This document shows positions 54,228 to 62,266 of a stretch of DNA of 64,000 nucleotides, piece by piece (position 1 is the first letter of the stretch; every line of letters starts with the position of its first letter). Both the position numbers and the translations under genes were made by a program. The DNA lies in assembly GCA_030524555.1 (NCBI GenBank), contig JAUNGK010000001.1, forward strand, positions 1 to 64,000, read 5' to 3'. Origin of the DNA: Bacillota bacterium (GTDB lineage: Bacteria > Bacillota > Clostridia > Lachnospirales > Lachnospiraceae). Under the pieces are notes generated by a model. That model made no database searches. It was not told the DNA's origin and saw only the letters and a list, made by a program, of their open reading frames with translations.

Positions 54228-55193
54228 TTAATTCTTCCTTGCGGTAACGCTGACCCATTCTCCCTGATAGGTTACCTCAAGTACCTCAAGACCTGCTGCC
54301 TTCACTGCTTCGGTGACTACTTCCTCCTTGTCATCTATGATGCCGGAGGTAATATAAATACCGCCTTTTTTCAGCTGATGCACTATAACAGGCGTAAGCG
54401 GCACCAAAACATCCGCCAGAATATTGGCCACCACTATATCGTAGCACTCATAGCCCACCCTGTCCTGAACCGACTGATCCGTAATAATATTGCCGATCAT
54501 CATGGTGAAATCCTCCGGTGCAATATGGTTTACCTCCATATTTTCCCGCACCGCCTCCACCGCACAGGGATCAAGGTCCGTTCCTACAGCCTTCCTTGCA
54601 CCGAACATCAGCGAAAGAATGGCCAGAATACCACTTCCCGTTCCTACATCCAAAAGCGCTGTCTCCGGGGTAATATATTTTCGCAGCTGCCGGATACAAA
54701 GCTGAGTGGTATCATGCATTCCCGTTCCGAATGCGGTTCCCGGATCGATATGCAGAATGATCTTATTTTCATCCCGTGCCTGAACTTTCTCCCAGGAAGG
54801 AATTACCAATACATCATCAATAGTAAATTGATGGAAATACTGCTTCCAGTTATTGATCCAGTCAATATCCTCGGTCTCATCCACCGTAATGCTTCCCTCT
54901 CCGATATCCATAAACGCAGAAAGCTCCGAAAGCTCTGCTTTCACATCCTCCAGTATTTTTTCTGCGGAGATTTCCTCACCTTCCTTTTCCTCCACAAAAA
55001 AGTTCAGATAAGCAATGCCGTCATCCTCAGGACCATCCGGAAGAATATCCACGAACATCTGCTCCTTTTCCCATGCGGTAAGAGGCACCTTGTCCTCAAT
55101 CTGAGCACCCTCTAAACCAATATCGTATAATGTACTTATAATGATATCCTCTGCCTCTGTAATAGTCTTTATCCTGAATCTCAGCCATTTCAT
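54228..55193 (-). CDS. prmA: Ribosomal protein L11 methyltransferase
   Basis: A 321-residue SAM-dependent enzyme that methylates ribosomal protein L11. The SAM loop LLDVGTGSGILAI is near 180, preceded by the HIDPGTAFGTGMHDTT motif, and followed by VVANILADVL, a typical catalytic block. The ATG at 55193 was chosen, with GAGGAA about 10 bases upstream. It heads a prmA-rsmE-iscS-thiI operon of translation-related enzymes. Confidence 0.95.
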   Translation of the reverse strand: MKWLRFRIKTITEAEDIIISTLYDIGLEGAQIEDKVPLTAWEKEQMFVDILPDGPEDDGIAYLNFFVEEKEGEEISAEKILEDVKAELSELSAFMDIGEGSITVDETEDIDWINNWKQYFHQFTIDDVLVIPSWEKVQARDENKIILHIDPGTAFGTGMHDTTQLCIRQLRKYITPETALLDVGTGSGILAILSLMFGARKAVGTDLDPCAVEAVRENMEVNHIAPEDFTMMIGNIITDQSVQDRVGYECYDIVVANILADVLVPLTPVIVHQLKKGGIYITSGIIDDKEEVVTEAVKAAGLEVLEVTYQGEWVSVTARKN

Positions 55194-55273
55194 TTTAACT
55201 AATTCCTCTTCTTTCTTTCGACTTGCTGTCATATCCTGTTATCAGCATTTTATCTTGCTTTAGCTGTTTTCGG

Positions 55274-55302
55274 TTGCATCTTACAGGTTTTAATATTATC
55301 AT
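55274..55302 (+). promoter_or_regulatory. Promoter of nudC
   Basis: TTGCAT (55274-55279), a 17-base spacer and TATCAT (55297-55302), 34 bases before the start codon. Confidence 0.6.
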
Positions 55303-55336
55303 AAAAATCAAGCATTCACAAGAAGGAGACTCTGCC

Positions 55337-56182
55337 ATGATACAGGACATTTCCCCCAAAATATATCATAATGAATATCAGGATTGTAAACCGGAAGAAC
55401 ATGATTTTATCCTGGTTTTCCACAAAAATACCGTGCTGGTGCGTTTTCAAAACGGTAAGCTTCGTTATCCTACCCTAAAGGAAATGCGGAGCTTTTCATG
55501 CAGTTACTACTATTTATTTTCTATCGATAATTATAAATATTTTCTGGCTCATCCCGATCAAACCGCCTCTGGCGGGGAGACTTCTATCACCTTAGAAGGA
55601 TATCACTATGAAAATGTCCGTATCTTTCGAACTGCAGACTCCCGTCATACCGCCTTTGCGGGGATTACCGGTCATCATTTATTCGGCTGGTACCAGACCA
55701 ACCAGTTCTGTGGATGCTGCGGACAAAAAATGACTCCCGATCACAAGGAACGGATGCTCTTCTGCCCTCATTGTCATAATACGGTATATCCAAGGATTTC
55801 TCCTGCGGTGATTGTAGGTGTCATAAACGGAGATAAAATTTTGATGAGCAAATATGCCGGACGCTCCTATGCCAATTATGCTCTTATTGCCGGATTTACG
55901 GAAATCGGCGAAAGCGCCGAACAGACTGTGGCAAGAGAAGTGATGGAGGAAGTGGGACTTAAAGTGAAAAATATCCGTTATTACAAGAGCCAGCCCTGGG
56001 CCTTTTCCGGAAGTCTGTTAATGGGATTTTTCTGCGAACTGGACGGCCCCGGCCAAATTCGGCTGGATACCAGCGAACTTGCCGAGGCCGGTTGGTTTAC
56101 ACGGGATGAAATAACCCTGGAGGATGATCACATCAGTCTTACAAGAGAAATGATTATGCTGTTTAAAAATCAGACCTTTTAA
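55337..56182 (+). CDS. nudC: NAD+ diphosphatase / NAD-decapping NUDIX hydrolase
   Basis: A 281-residue NudC-type enzyme that splits NAD(H) to AMP and NMN and, in E. coli, removes NAD caps from RNA. A zinc ribbon (CGCCGQ and CPHCHN, about 120-150) precedes the NUDIX box GFTEIGESAEQTVAREVMEE near 190, and the family-specific SQPWAFSGSLLMGF follows. The usual proline of SQPWPFP is an Ala-Phe-Ser here. AAGGAG precedes the ATG at 55337. It ends head to head with the aldo/keto reductase gene, sharing a TTAA at the two stop codons. Confidence 0.92.
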   Translation: MIQDISPKIYHNEYQDCKPEEHDFILVFHKNTVLVRFQNGKLRYPTLKEMRSFSCSYYYLFSIDNYKYFLAHPDQTASGGETSITLEGYHYENVRIFRTADSRHTAFAGITGHHLFGWYQTNQFCGCCGQKMTPDHKERMLFCPHCHNTVYPRISPAVIVGVINGDKILMSKYAGRSYANYALIAGFTEIGESAEQTVAREVMEEVGLKVKNIRYYKSQPWAFSGSLLMGFFCELDGPGQIRLDTSELAEAGWFTRDEITLEDDHISLTREMIMLFKNQTF

Positions 56183-57171
56183 GCCAATATTTCATCTATC
56201 CTGCTGCATTCTTCCTCTGTGAAAGTGATGTTGTCAATCGCTTTGATATTTTCCAGTATCTGCTCCGGTCTGCTGGCGCCGATCAGTACCGACGTCACCT
56301 TACCGTCACGCAAAATCCACGCAAGAGCCATCTGAGTCAGGGATTGTCCCCTCTGCGTTGCAATTTCATTAAGCGCTTTGACCTTTTCCAGCTTTTCGGG
56401 CGTAATGTCCCCGCTGTGAAGATAAGGACTTTTACCGCTTCCCGCTCTGGAATCTGCCGGAATGCCTTTTAAGTATTTCCCCGTAAGAATTCCCTGTGCC
56501 AGCGGACTAAAGGCAATGCAGCCAATTCCGTTATCATATAAGTAATCCTTAAGGCCATCCTCCTCAATCCATCTGTTTAGCATGGAATAAGAGGGCTGAT
56601 GAATGATAAAGGGCGTTTTCTGCTCCTTCAGAATTTCGTAGGCCTTTTGGGTCTGTTCTTTATTATAATTGGAAATCCCCACGTAAAGCGCTTTTCCCGA
56701 TCTTACAATCTGATCCAGCGCCGCCATTGTTTCCTCTATAGGCGTATCCGGATCGGGACGATGATGATAAAAAATATCCACATAGTCAAGGCCAAGTCTT
56801 TTCAGGCTCTCATCCAGACTGGAGATCAGATACTTACGGGAGCCTCCGTCTCCATACGGCCCCTTCCACATATCATATCCTGCCTTGCTGGAGATAACCA
56901 TTTCATTTCTGTAGGGCATCAGATCGGACTTTAAAATCCTTCCCATATTGGCTTCCGCACTTCCATATACGGGTCCGTAGTTGTTGGCAAGATCAAAATG
57001 GGTAATTCCATTGTCGAATGCCGTAAACAGAATTCTCTTCATGTTCTCTATATCATTTACCGAACCAAAGTTGTGCCACATTCCCAGTGACAGTGCCGAC
57101 AGCTTAAGGCCGCTTTTCCCACAGCGATTATAAATCATATTGTCATATCTTGTCTCATTTGCTGTATACAT
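56179..57171 (-). CDS. Aldo/keto reductase, YghZ type
   Basis: A 330-residue NADPH-dependent aldo/keto reductase close to E. coli YghZ (L-glyceraldehyde-3-phosphate reductase, methylglyoxal detoxification). The catalytic set is visible: Asp in FDLANNYG (the Tyr is in NNYG), Lys in ISSKAGYDMW, and His in FYHHRPD. IGASRPEQILENIKAI near the end binds the cofactor. GGAGGG precedes the ATG. The gene is monocistronic and converges with nudC. The precise aldehyde is not known. Confidence 0.92.
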   Translation of the reverse strand: MYTANETRYDNMIYNRCGKSGLKLSALSLGMWHNFGSVNDIENMKRILFTAFDNGITHFDLANNYGPVYGSAEANMGRILKSDLMPYRNEMVISSKAGYDMWKGPYGDGGSRKYLISSLDESLKRLGLDYVDIFYHHRPDPDTPIEETMAALDQIVRSGKALYVGISNYNKEQTQKAYEILKEQKTPFIIHQPSYSMLNRWIEEDGLKDYLYDNGIGCIAFSPLAQGILTGKYLKGIPADSRAGSGKSPYLHSGDITPEKLEKVKALNEIATQRGQSLTQMALAWILRDGKVTSVLIGASRPEQILENIKAIDNITFTEEECSRIDEILA

Positions 57172-57241
57172 AATTACCCTCCAATCTAATCATTTGCCTA
57201 GATTATACAATAGGGAGGTTTCTAAGGGCAATAATATTTAC

Positions 57242-59146
57242 TCATGTTTTCACTATATAATATTGTGCCTGTGCATTCCACAGCTCATAATATTTGCCGG
57301 ACTTGTCAGCGACCAGTTCGTTATGGCTGCCGCGTTGAATCAGCCTGCCTTCGTGAAATACCACGATGTCCTTGCAAAACCGGCATGAGGATAATCGATG
57401 CGAAATAAATACTGCACTTTTATCTCCCACCATTTCATTCATTCTGTCATACACCTCAAATTCCGCTATCGGGTCCAATGCTGCCGTTGGCTCATCTAGA
57501 ACGATAAATACTGCATTTTTATACAATGCTCTGGCCAATGCAATTTTCTGTGCCTCACCACCGGAAATATTGACTCCTTTGTCATCAAAATCTTTATACA
57601 ATATCGTTTTAAGTCCCTCTGGCAGTCTGTTGAAGCGTTCGCCAAAACTGGCATTATACAAACACCGCTCTGCTTTGTCATCATTATAATTTACCTTTGC
57701 CGCAATATTTTGACCAAGCGCAAAGGACAACAACTTAAAATCCTGAAACACTACCGAAAGAATTGAAATATACTCGTAATAGTCATAAGTGCGGATATCA
57801 ACTTCATTTAGTAGTATTTCACCTTCAGTCGGACTGTAGAGGCGGCATAGCAGTTTAATGAACGTTGTCTTTCCACTGCCATTCATACCTACAACCGCAA
57901 GCTTACATCCGGCATGAAAAGTTAATGACACATTACGCAACGCATAACTCTCCTGACCGGGATATCGAAACGAGACATTTCGAAATTCTATTTTATACTT
58001 TTCACCTCTTTTCTTTTCCATGATTTGACTGCCCTGATTGATGCTGTCCGGCATATCAAGAAATTCAAAGGATGTACGCAAAAATGCTGTATTATTACGC
58101 AAATCACCCAGCACCTGCATGAATGACGATACTCTGCCGGACAATGCTGTAATAGAACCAATGTACTGCATGATTGAACCAACGCCAAACGCACCACCTA
58201 AAGCTTTCAGGCATACAAATATGTATGCAATGCCTACATATATCTGTGATGCGGCTCCTGACAACGCACGGAAGCCTCCCATCGGACCTTTTGCGGCTTT
58301 TGCGAGCTTTGATTTTCCATTAAACGGATTATTTTGTTCCAAATTACTTTTGCTCAAAACATCCTGACGATAAATACGAACATCAAGTGCCCGGGTGCGA
58401 TCGCTTCCAAGCTCACCCAGCCAGAAGGAAAAGAGCCGATTGCCCATTTTGTGCTCGTTCGAATACTTTACCCAATAATCATTGGCTTTTATCGAGAAAA
58501 AAGGAGCTAAAAGAGCAGCTGTAAATATGGAAGCAATCATAATCACCATAAAAAGCGGGTTGTTCAAAATCGCTAAGCCCCCACATTCCTTCGGCACCGA
58601 CAATGTAAACAGGGGAATCGTCAATACAATAGCACCGCCGATTGACACAACAGATTTTACCATATCCTCCAAACAAAATAGCAGCTTGTATAATCCCCAT
58701 GCCCCTGAGTTACTATTCTGCCAAATTTGAAAACGAAGCTCCTGTATATGGGGATTGCTGACTGCGGCAAAATCCATTGAAAGCAGTTTTGTCATGAATA
58801 TCTTATTTTGTGTATGCCATATACCGGCCCACTGTACATCTTTCCATCGCTCCAGCCCGGCACTTAGTATCTTAAAAACCGCCGCCTGAATCAGCTCAGC
58901 TGCTGTAAGTACCATAAGCATATGCGAATCACACGATCCGGCAATCTCATCAATTAACCTTGCCAATAACCAGATACCGACATAGGGCGACAATGAGCTG
59001 ACAGCGGCATAGGCTGCAGTTGCAGGCAATAATTGGGGATTTTCCGCCCACCAAATCTGATATCCCCGCAGACTTAACCACAGCATTTCCTTAATAGACA
59101 ATATATCAGAGGCTTTGCTTCCACAGACTTTTTGATTGTTATTCAT
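57242..59146 (-). CDS. ABC exporter subunit, second of a heterodimer
   Basis: A 634-residue fused membrane-ATPase half-transporter: six membrane helices (about 20-330) and an ABC domain with Walker A GMNGSGKTTF, signature ISGGEAQKI, Walker B FIVLDEPTAALD and ISHRL. The catalytic Glu is present. There is no N-terminal C39 peptidase, so it does not process a leader itself. The ATG at 59146, with AAGGAGG upstream, overlaps the preceding transporter gene by 8 bp. The substrate is not known; drug or peptide export is likely for such pairs. Confidence 0.9.
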   Translation of the reverse strand: MNNNQKVCGSKASDILSIKEMLWLSLRGYQIWWAENPQLLPATAAYAAVSSLSPYVGIWLLARLIDEIAGSCDSHMLMVLTAAELIQAAVFKILSAGLERWKDVQWAGIWHTQNKIFMTKLLSMDFAAVSNPHIQELRFQIWQNSNSGAWGLYKLLFCLEDMVKSVVSIGGAIVLTIPLFTLSVPKECGGLAILNNPLFMVIMIASIFTAALLAPFFSIKANDYWVKYSNEHKMGNRLFSFWLGELGSDRTRALDVRIYRQDVLSKSNLEQNNPFNGKSKLAKAAKGPMGGFRALSGAASQIYVGIAYIFVCLKALGGAFGVGSIMQYIGSITALSGRVSSFMQVLGDLRNNTAFLRTSFEFLDMPDSINQGSQIMEKKRGEKYKIEFRNVSFRYPGQESYALRNVSLTFHAGCKLAVVGMNGSGKTTFIKLLCRLYSPTEGEILLNEVDIRTYDYYEYISILSVVFQDFKLLSFALGQNIAAKVNYNDDKAERCLYNASFGERFNRLPEGLKTILYKDFDDKGVNISGGEAQKIALARALYKNAVFIVLDEPTAALDPIAEFEVYDRMNEMVGDKSAVFISHRLSSCRFCKDIVVFHEGRLIQRGSHNELVADKSGKYYELWNAQAQYYIVKT

Positions 59147-60980
59147 TGTTCCCGCCTCCTTCCCGGTAATACCGGCTTTGAATCTCAAATAATTCCGCAT
59201 ATCGACCACCTTTGGCAATCAAACCATCATGTGTACCTTCTTCCAAAATACCTTTATCAGCCAACAAAATAATGCGATCACAAAATTGCGTGGAAGCAAG
59301 CCGGTGTGAAATATACAGTGATGTCCGTCCATCAGTGAGCTCACTGTATCTATTGTAAATATCACTTTCGGCAATTGGATCAAGCGCTGCCATAGGCTCG
59401 TCAAGCACAATAATCGGTGCATTTTTATACAGCGCCCTCGCCAGCATCAGCCGCTGCATTTCACCTCCTGAAAACTCCACACCGTCCTCATATACCTTAC
59501 CGAGATGCGCATGAAATCCGTTTGGCAGACTATTTATTTTTGCCTCAAGGCCCGCCTGCCTTGCGCAGTGTTTCACCCGTTTCATTTCTATGTCTTTATC
59601 GGACTGCGCAATATTCTCGGCAATTGTTACATCAAGCAACGAAAAATCCTGAAACACAGCAGAAAAAAGGAGATAGTAATCCCGCCTATTATAAGCTTTT
59701 ATATTGATATTGTTCAGCAGTACTTCGCCCTCTGTCGGATCAAGAAAACCGCAAATCAGTTTCACCAGCGTTGTCTTACCCGCACCATTAAGACCAACAA
59801 TAGCCAGCTTCTCCCCCGGATGAAGTGTTAAATTGATGTTAGTCAGCGTATTGCTCTCTGCCTCCGGGTATCGAAAGGATACATCCCGAAGCCTGATCTG
59901 GTATGACATATTCATGTCAGGTACCAGGGAAATACCATTTTCAAATGCAAAAGGCTCCGGGCAATCCAAAAATTCCCGGATAGCTGAAATATCCAAACTT
60001 TGCTTATACAACATCGTACAATTAGCAAGGATACCACTGATACCGTCAGTAAAAACACCTACTGCATTAAAATACAGCACAAATTGTGCGGCAGATAATT
60101 TCCCTTGCATTACTGCACCGATTAGAAACAGATAGACAACTCCATTTCTCATAAAAGAAAATAATACATCTGCAAGACTGCCAAGAAAATATATACGTTC
60201 GCCCCGTGCAATAAAGCTCCGATACAATCGCATTGTACTGGCGTAAACATCTTCTATCCAACTACGCATTCCAAAAATGCGGACATCTTTTGCAAGCGTA
60301 TAATCTCTGGATTTTTCGCTAAGGTAATTCATTCGACGGGAGTATTCCGCTTCCTCCTCCCGATGCCTGTAACCCCAGCTGTTCAGATAATTACTAATAA
60401 AGAAACTTACAACAGTTGTGCCAGACACAACAATAATCAAAAACGGCTTCAATATAGCCAGCAGTGAAAGGCAGACAACAAATCCGGCTATACTTTTCAA
60501 TAGATTGATTAACGTATCCCAAATTGCTTCTGTAGCCGCATTGCTATTGTTCACTAACATCATTGCTTTATCCATCTGCTTACGAATAGCTTGATTTTCA
60601 GTGTTTGGAAATGATGTTGTCAGTATCTTATTTTGAATCATTGCCCCAATACACAACCGAACTTCTATCCATTTAAACAATGTACAGGTGGAGAAGTAAG
60701 AATGGGCTGCATGGAGCACCATCAATGTTCCTGTAAAAAGCATAATTACAGATATAAGCCTGCCAACAGACCCAGCTGTTTCCATTACATTCAATATTAT
60801 CGGAACAACAAAAAGCTGCGTCAAATCCAACAACACCACTACCACTGCTATCGCCAGACTAAGCCAAAGCAAACTACGTCGTTCTCTCCATGCAATCGAC
60901 AACATGAAAACACAGTTCTGCCATATGCTGTATTTTAATTTTTCCTCTTTTTCCTTCGCTTTCTTCCTTTGCCTGGTCAT
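59139..60980 (-). CDS. ABC exporter subunit, first of a heterodimer
   Basis: A 613-residue half-transporter paralogous to the next gene. Six membrane helices are followed by an ABC domain with GLNGAGKTTLV, FSGGEMQRL, IIVLDEPMAALD and ISHRL. Both ATP sites of the pair look canonical. The N-terminus is very basic (RKKAKEKEEKLK). GGGAGGG precedes the ATG, and a TTGTGA/TATAAT promoter lies 30 bases upstream. A CD3324-type DNA-binding protein is encoded just upstream on the same strand, separated by a terminator. Confidence 0.9.
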   Translation of the reverse strand: MTRQRKKAKEKEEKLKYSIWQNCVFMLSIAWRERRSLLWLSLAIAVVVVLLDLTQLFVVPIILNVMETAGSVGRLISVIMLFTGTLMVLHAAHSYFSTCTLFKWIEVRLCIGAMIQNKILTTSFPNTENQAIRKQMDKAMMLVNNSNAATEAIWDTLINLLKSIAGFVVCLSLLAILKPFLIIVVSGTTVVSFFISNYLNSWGYRHREEEAEYSRRMNYLSEKSRDYTLAKDVRIFGMRSWIEDVYASTMRLYRSFIARGERIYFLGSLADVLFSFMRNGVVYLFLIGAVMQGKLSAAQFVLYFNAVGVFTDGISGILANCTMLYKQSLDISAIREFLDCPEPFAFENGISLVPDMNMSYQIRLRDVSFRYPEAESNTLTNINLTLHPGEKLAIVGLNGAGKTTLVKLICGFLDPTEGEVLLNNINIKAYNRRDYYLLFSAVFQDFSLLDVTIAENIAQSDKDIEMKRVKHCARQAGLEAKINSLPNGFHAHLGKVYEDGVEFSGGEMQRLMLARALYKNAPIIVLDEPMAALDPIAESDIYNRYSELTDGRTSLYISHRLASTQFCDRIILLADKGILEEGTHDGLIAKGGRYAELFEIQSRYYREGGGNNE

Positions 60981-61009
60981 GCTCAGCCCTCCCCATAGTT
61001 GTTACCTGG

Positions 61010-61039
61010 ATTATACTGGTCCGCAAAACGCATTCACAA
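61010..61039 (-). promoter_or_regulatory. Promoter of the ABC exporter operon
   Basis: On the minus strand TTGTGA (61039-61034), an 18-base spacer and TATAAT (61015-61010), 30 bases before the first transporter ATG. Confidence 0.7.
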
Positions 61040-61089
61040 TACACCAAACAATACAAAAACAAATTTTATCGAGCACTTTCTTATTACAT

Positions 61090-61118
61090 AAAAAGGGATT
61101 GCAGTCATGCAATCCCTT
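61090..61118 (-). terminator. Terminator after the CD3324-type gene
   Basis: AAGGGATTGCA on the minus strand (61118-61108) pairs with TGCAATCCCTT (61103-61093) around a 4-base loop, then TTTTT at 61094-61090. Confidence 0.88.
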
Positions 61119-61122
61119 ACGA

Positions 61123-61386
61123 TTATTTCTGATATATGATTTTCCGGATAGCAGATAGCGACAGACAGTATTCTTCAGCCAAATGCTCTATAGAAGCACC
61201 CTGCCGGTACTCTTCCGTAATCCGATCATTACGCAATTTCAGCTCCTGCCGATAGCCGGAAACTTCTCCCCAACGCTTTTGCTGTGTCTGGTCAGTGGGA
61301 ACATAAATATATCCACCTTGAATATATGTTTGCAGTTCTTTGACCAAATCATCGGGAAGAAGGATTTTTGCATTAATATATTTCAT
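61123..61386 (-). CDS. CD3324 family DNA-binding protein
   Basis: An 87-residue protein that matches the CD3324 family of Clostridia (Mor-like helix-turn-helix). It reads KILLPDDLVKELQTYIQGGYIYVP, then RWGEVSGYRQELKLRND and a C-terminal helix-turn-helix SIEHLAEEYCLSLSAIRKIIY. DNA binding is inferred from the fold. GGAGG precedes the ATG at 61386. A 23-codon ORF with a strong ribosome site lies 62 bases upstream. The exporter operon follows with its own promoter, so this protein may regulate it. Confidence 0.85.
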   Translation of the reverse strand: MKYINAKILLPDDLVKELQTYIQGGYIYVPTDQTQQKRWGEVSGYRQELKLRNDRITEEYRQGASIEHLAEEYCLSLSAIRKIIYQK

Positions 61387-61448
61387 ATACAGGCTTCCTC
61401 CTTGCTTGATTTTGTCAAGAAGCAAAGCCAGAAATATTCAGCTTGCGA

Positions 61449-61520
61449 CTAAAAACTACTCCACGCAAAGGTCGCTTTTCTAACTGGCTTTGCATGGAGC
61501 CTTTCATCTGCGACCATCAT
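61449..61520 (-). CDS. Putative 23-residue leader peptide
   Basis: A small ORF, first codons ATG ATG GTC GCA GAT, ending in a TAG at 61451-61449. It is preceded by GGAGGTGAGA, one of the strongest ribosome sites in the window. Its product is basic (residues 3-23 include ERLHAKPVRKATFAW). An inverted repeat with 12-bp arms and one mismatch (61459-61470 and 61488-61499) lies inside the ORF and is followed by a T-rich stretch. This layout looks like a translation-controlled leader of the CD3324-type gene. It may instead be an unrelated small protein. Confidence 0.45.
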   Translation of the reverse strand: MMVADERLHAKPVRKATFAWSSF

Positions 61521-62059
61521 TCTCACCTCCAAAATATTGTTTTAAACTGTCAATACATTTCTCTGAATATTAATATACTAATAATATAACATCTGCCTAT
61601 AAGCAAATCAATATGCAGCATTGTTTCAGTTAATGGCAAGAATTTTTCATTTTTTAAAAAAGCGTTACTATTTGTCAATTGAAGAATATTCCACTCTCAT
61701 ATACAAATTTAAAGACAATTTGCAATCGACACTATTCCTCTGAAAAACATTCGAATCTACAGCATTCTGACAAATATAACAATGCATATAAAAAGCAGGA
61801 TATCTCCCATAAAGGGGGCCTGCTTTTTAACAACTAACGTATTGAAATTATCATCTGCTCAGCCAGTAATTTTTCCTTATTTTGGGTTTACAATCGCTTC
61901 ATTATCCTGTATACTTATAGCAAAAGTAGTATAAGATAATAATGTACTGATAATCTCGGTATTTATTTATAAATGCTGTAGCCTAAAGGTACAAAAATTG
62001 ATTCCAAAAGGGTTTTCTGTACGGTGTCTGTTTACAGGTGCTTTAGTCAGAAAATTCTT
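61521..62059. other. AT-rich gene-free stretch
   Basis: No gene of more than 30 codons with a ribosome site was found. It contains the upstream region of the leader ORF, with TTGACA-like sequence on the minus strand about 30 bases before its ribosome site, and one terminator at 61790-61828. Base composition is more AT-rich than in the core genes, as for the SIR2 gene that follows. Confidence 0.5.
61790..61828. terminator. Terminator in the gap beyond the SIR2 gene
   Basis: AAAAAGCAGG (61790-61799) pairs with CCTGCTTTTT (61819-61828). It has T-runs on both strands and probably ends minus-strand transcription coming from the SIR2 gene 230 bases away. Confidence 0.7.
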
Positions 62060-62266
62060 TTATTTTCCCCATTTTAAATAATCATAAATCCGAATCAGCC
62101 TACGTATATCTGAGCGTTCATTAGTCCCAACATTTTGAAGGACATTTACATCTCCTTCAAATATTTCTCTCAATACATCCTCTAATTCATGTACATCCAT
62201 CTGCTTTTCTTCGAGATAAGCAATTAATCTTAATGCCTTACTGGTTGAGACCTTTTCTTGTTCCCA
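62060..62266 (-). pseudogene. Out-of-frame C-terminal part of the SIR2 gene
   Basis: A 68-codon reading frame without a usable ribosome site or early start, ending in a TAA at 62062-62060. It reads as a normal helical protein end (WEQEKVSTSKALRLIAYLEE, then VHELEDVLREIFEGD and SDIRRLIRIYDYLKWGK). It begins where the SIR2 frame goes into an unlike tail. Adding one T to the ATTGGG at 62268-62263 would join the frames as KQI-WEQEKV, so a one-base deletion is the simplest explanation. Confidence 0.7.

Noticed and set aside
61183..61452. Plus-strand frame opposite the CD3324-type gene
   Set aside because: It is a shadow; the minus-strand protein has the family pattern and a GGAGG site.
62230..62266. 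Programmed -1 frameshift as the sole explanation for the SIR2 gene end
   Set aside because: No classical slippery heptamer is in frame at the junction; a one-base deletion explains the fusion more simply. It stays possible at the AAGAAAAGG run.
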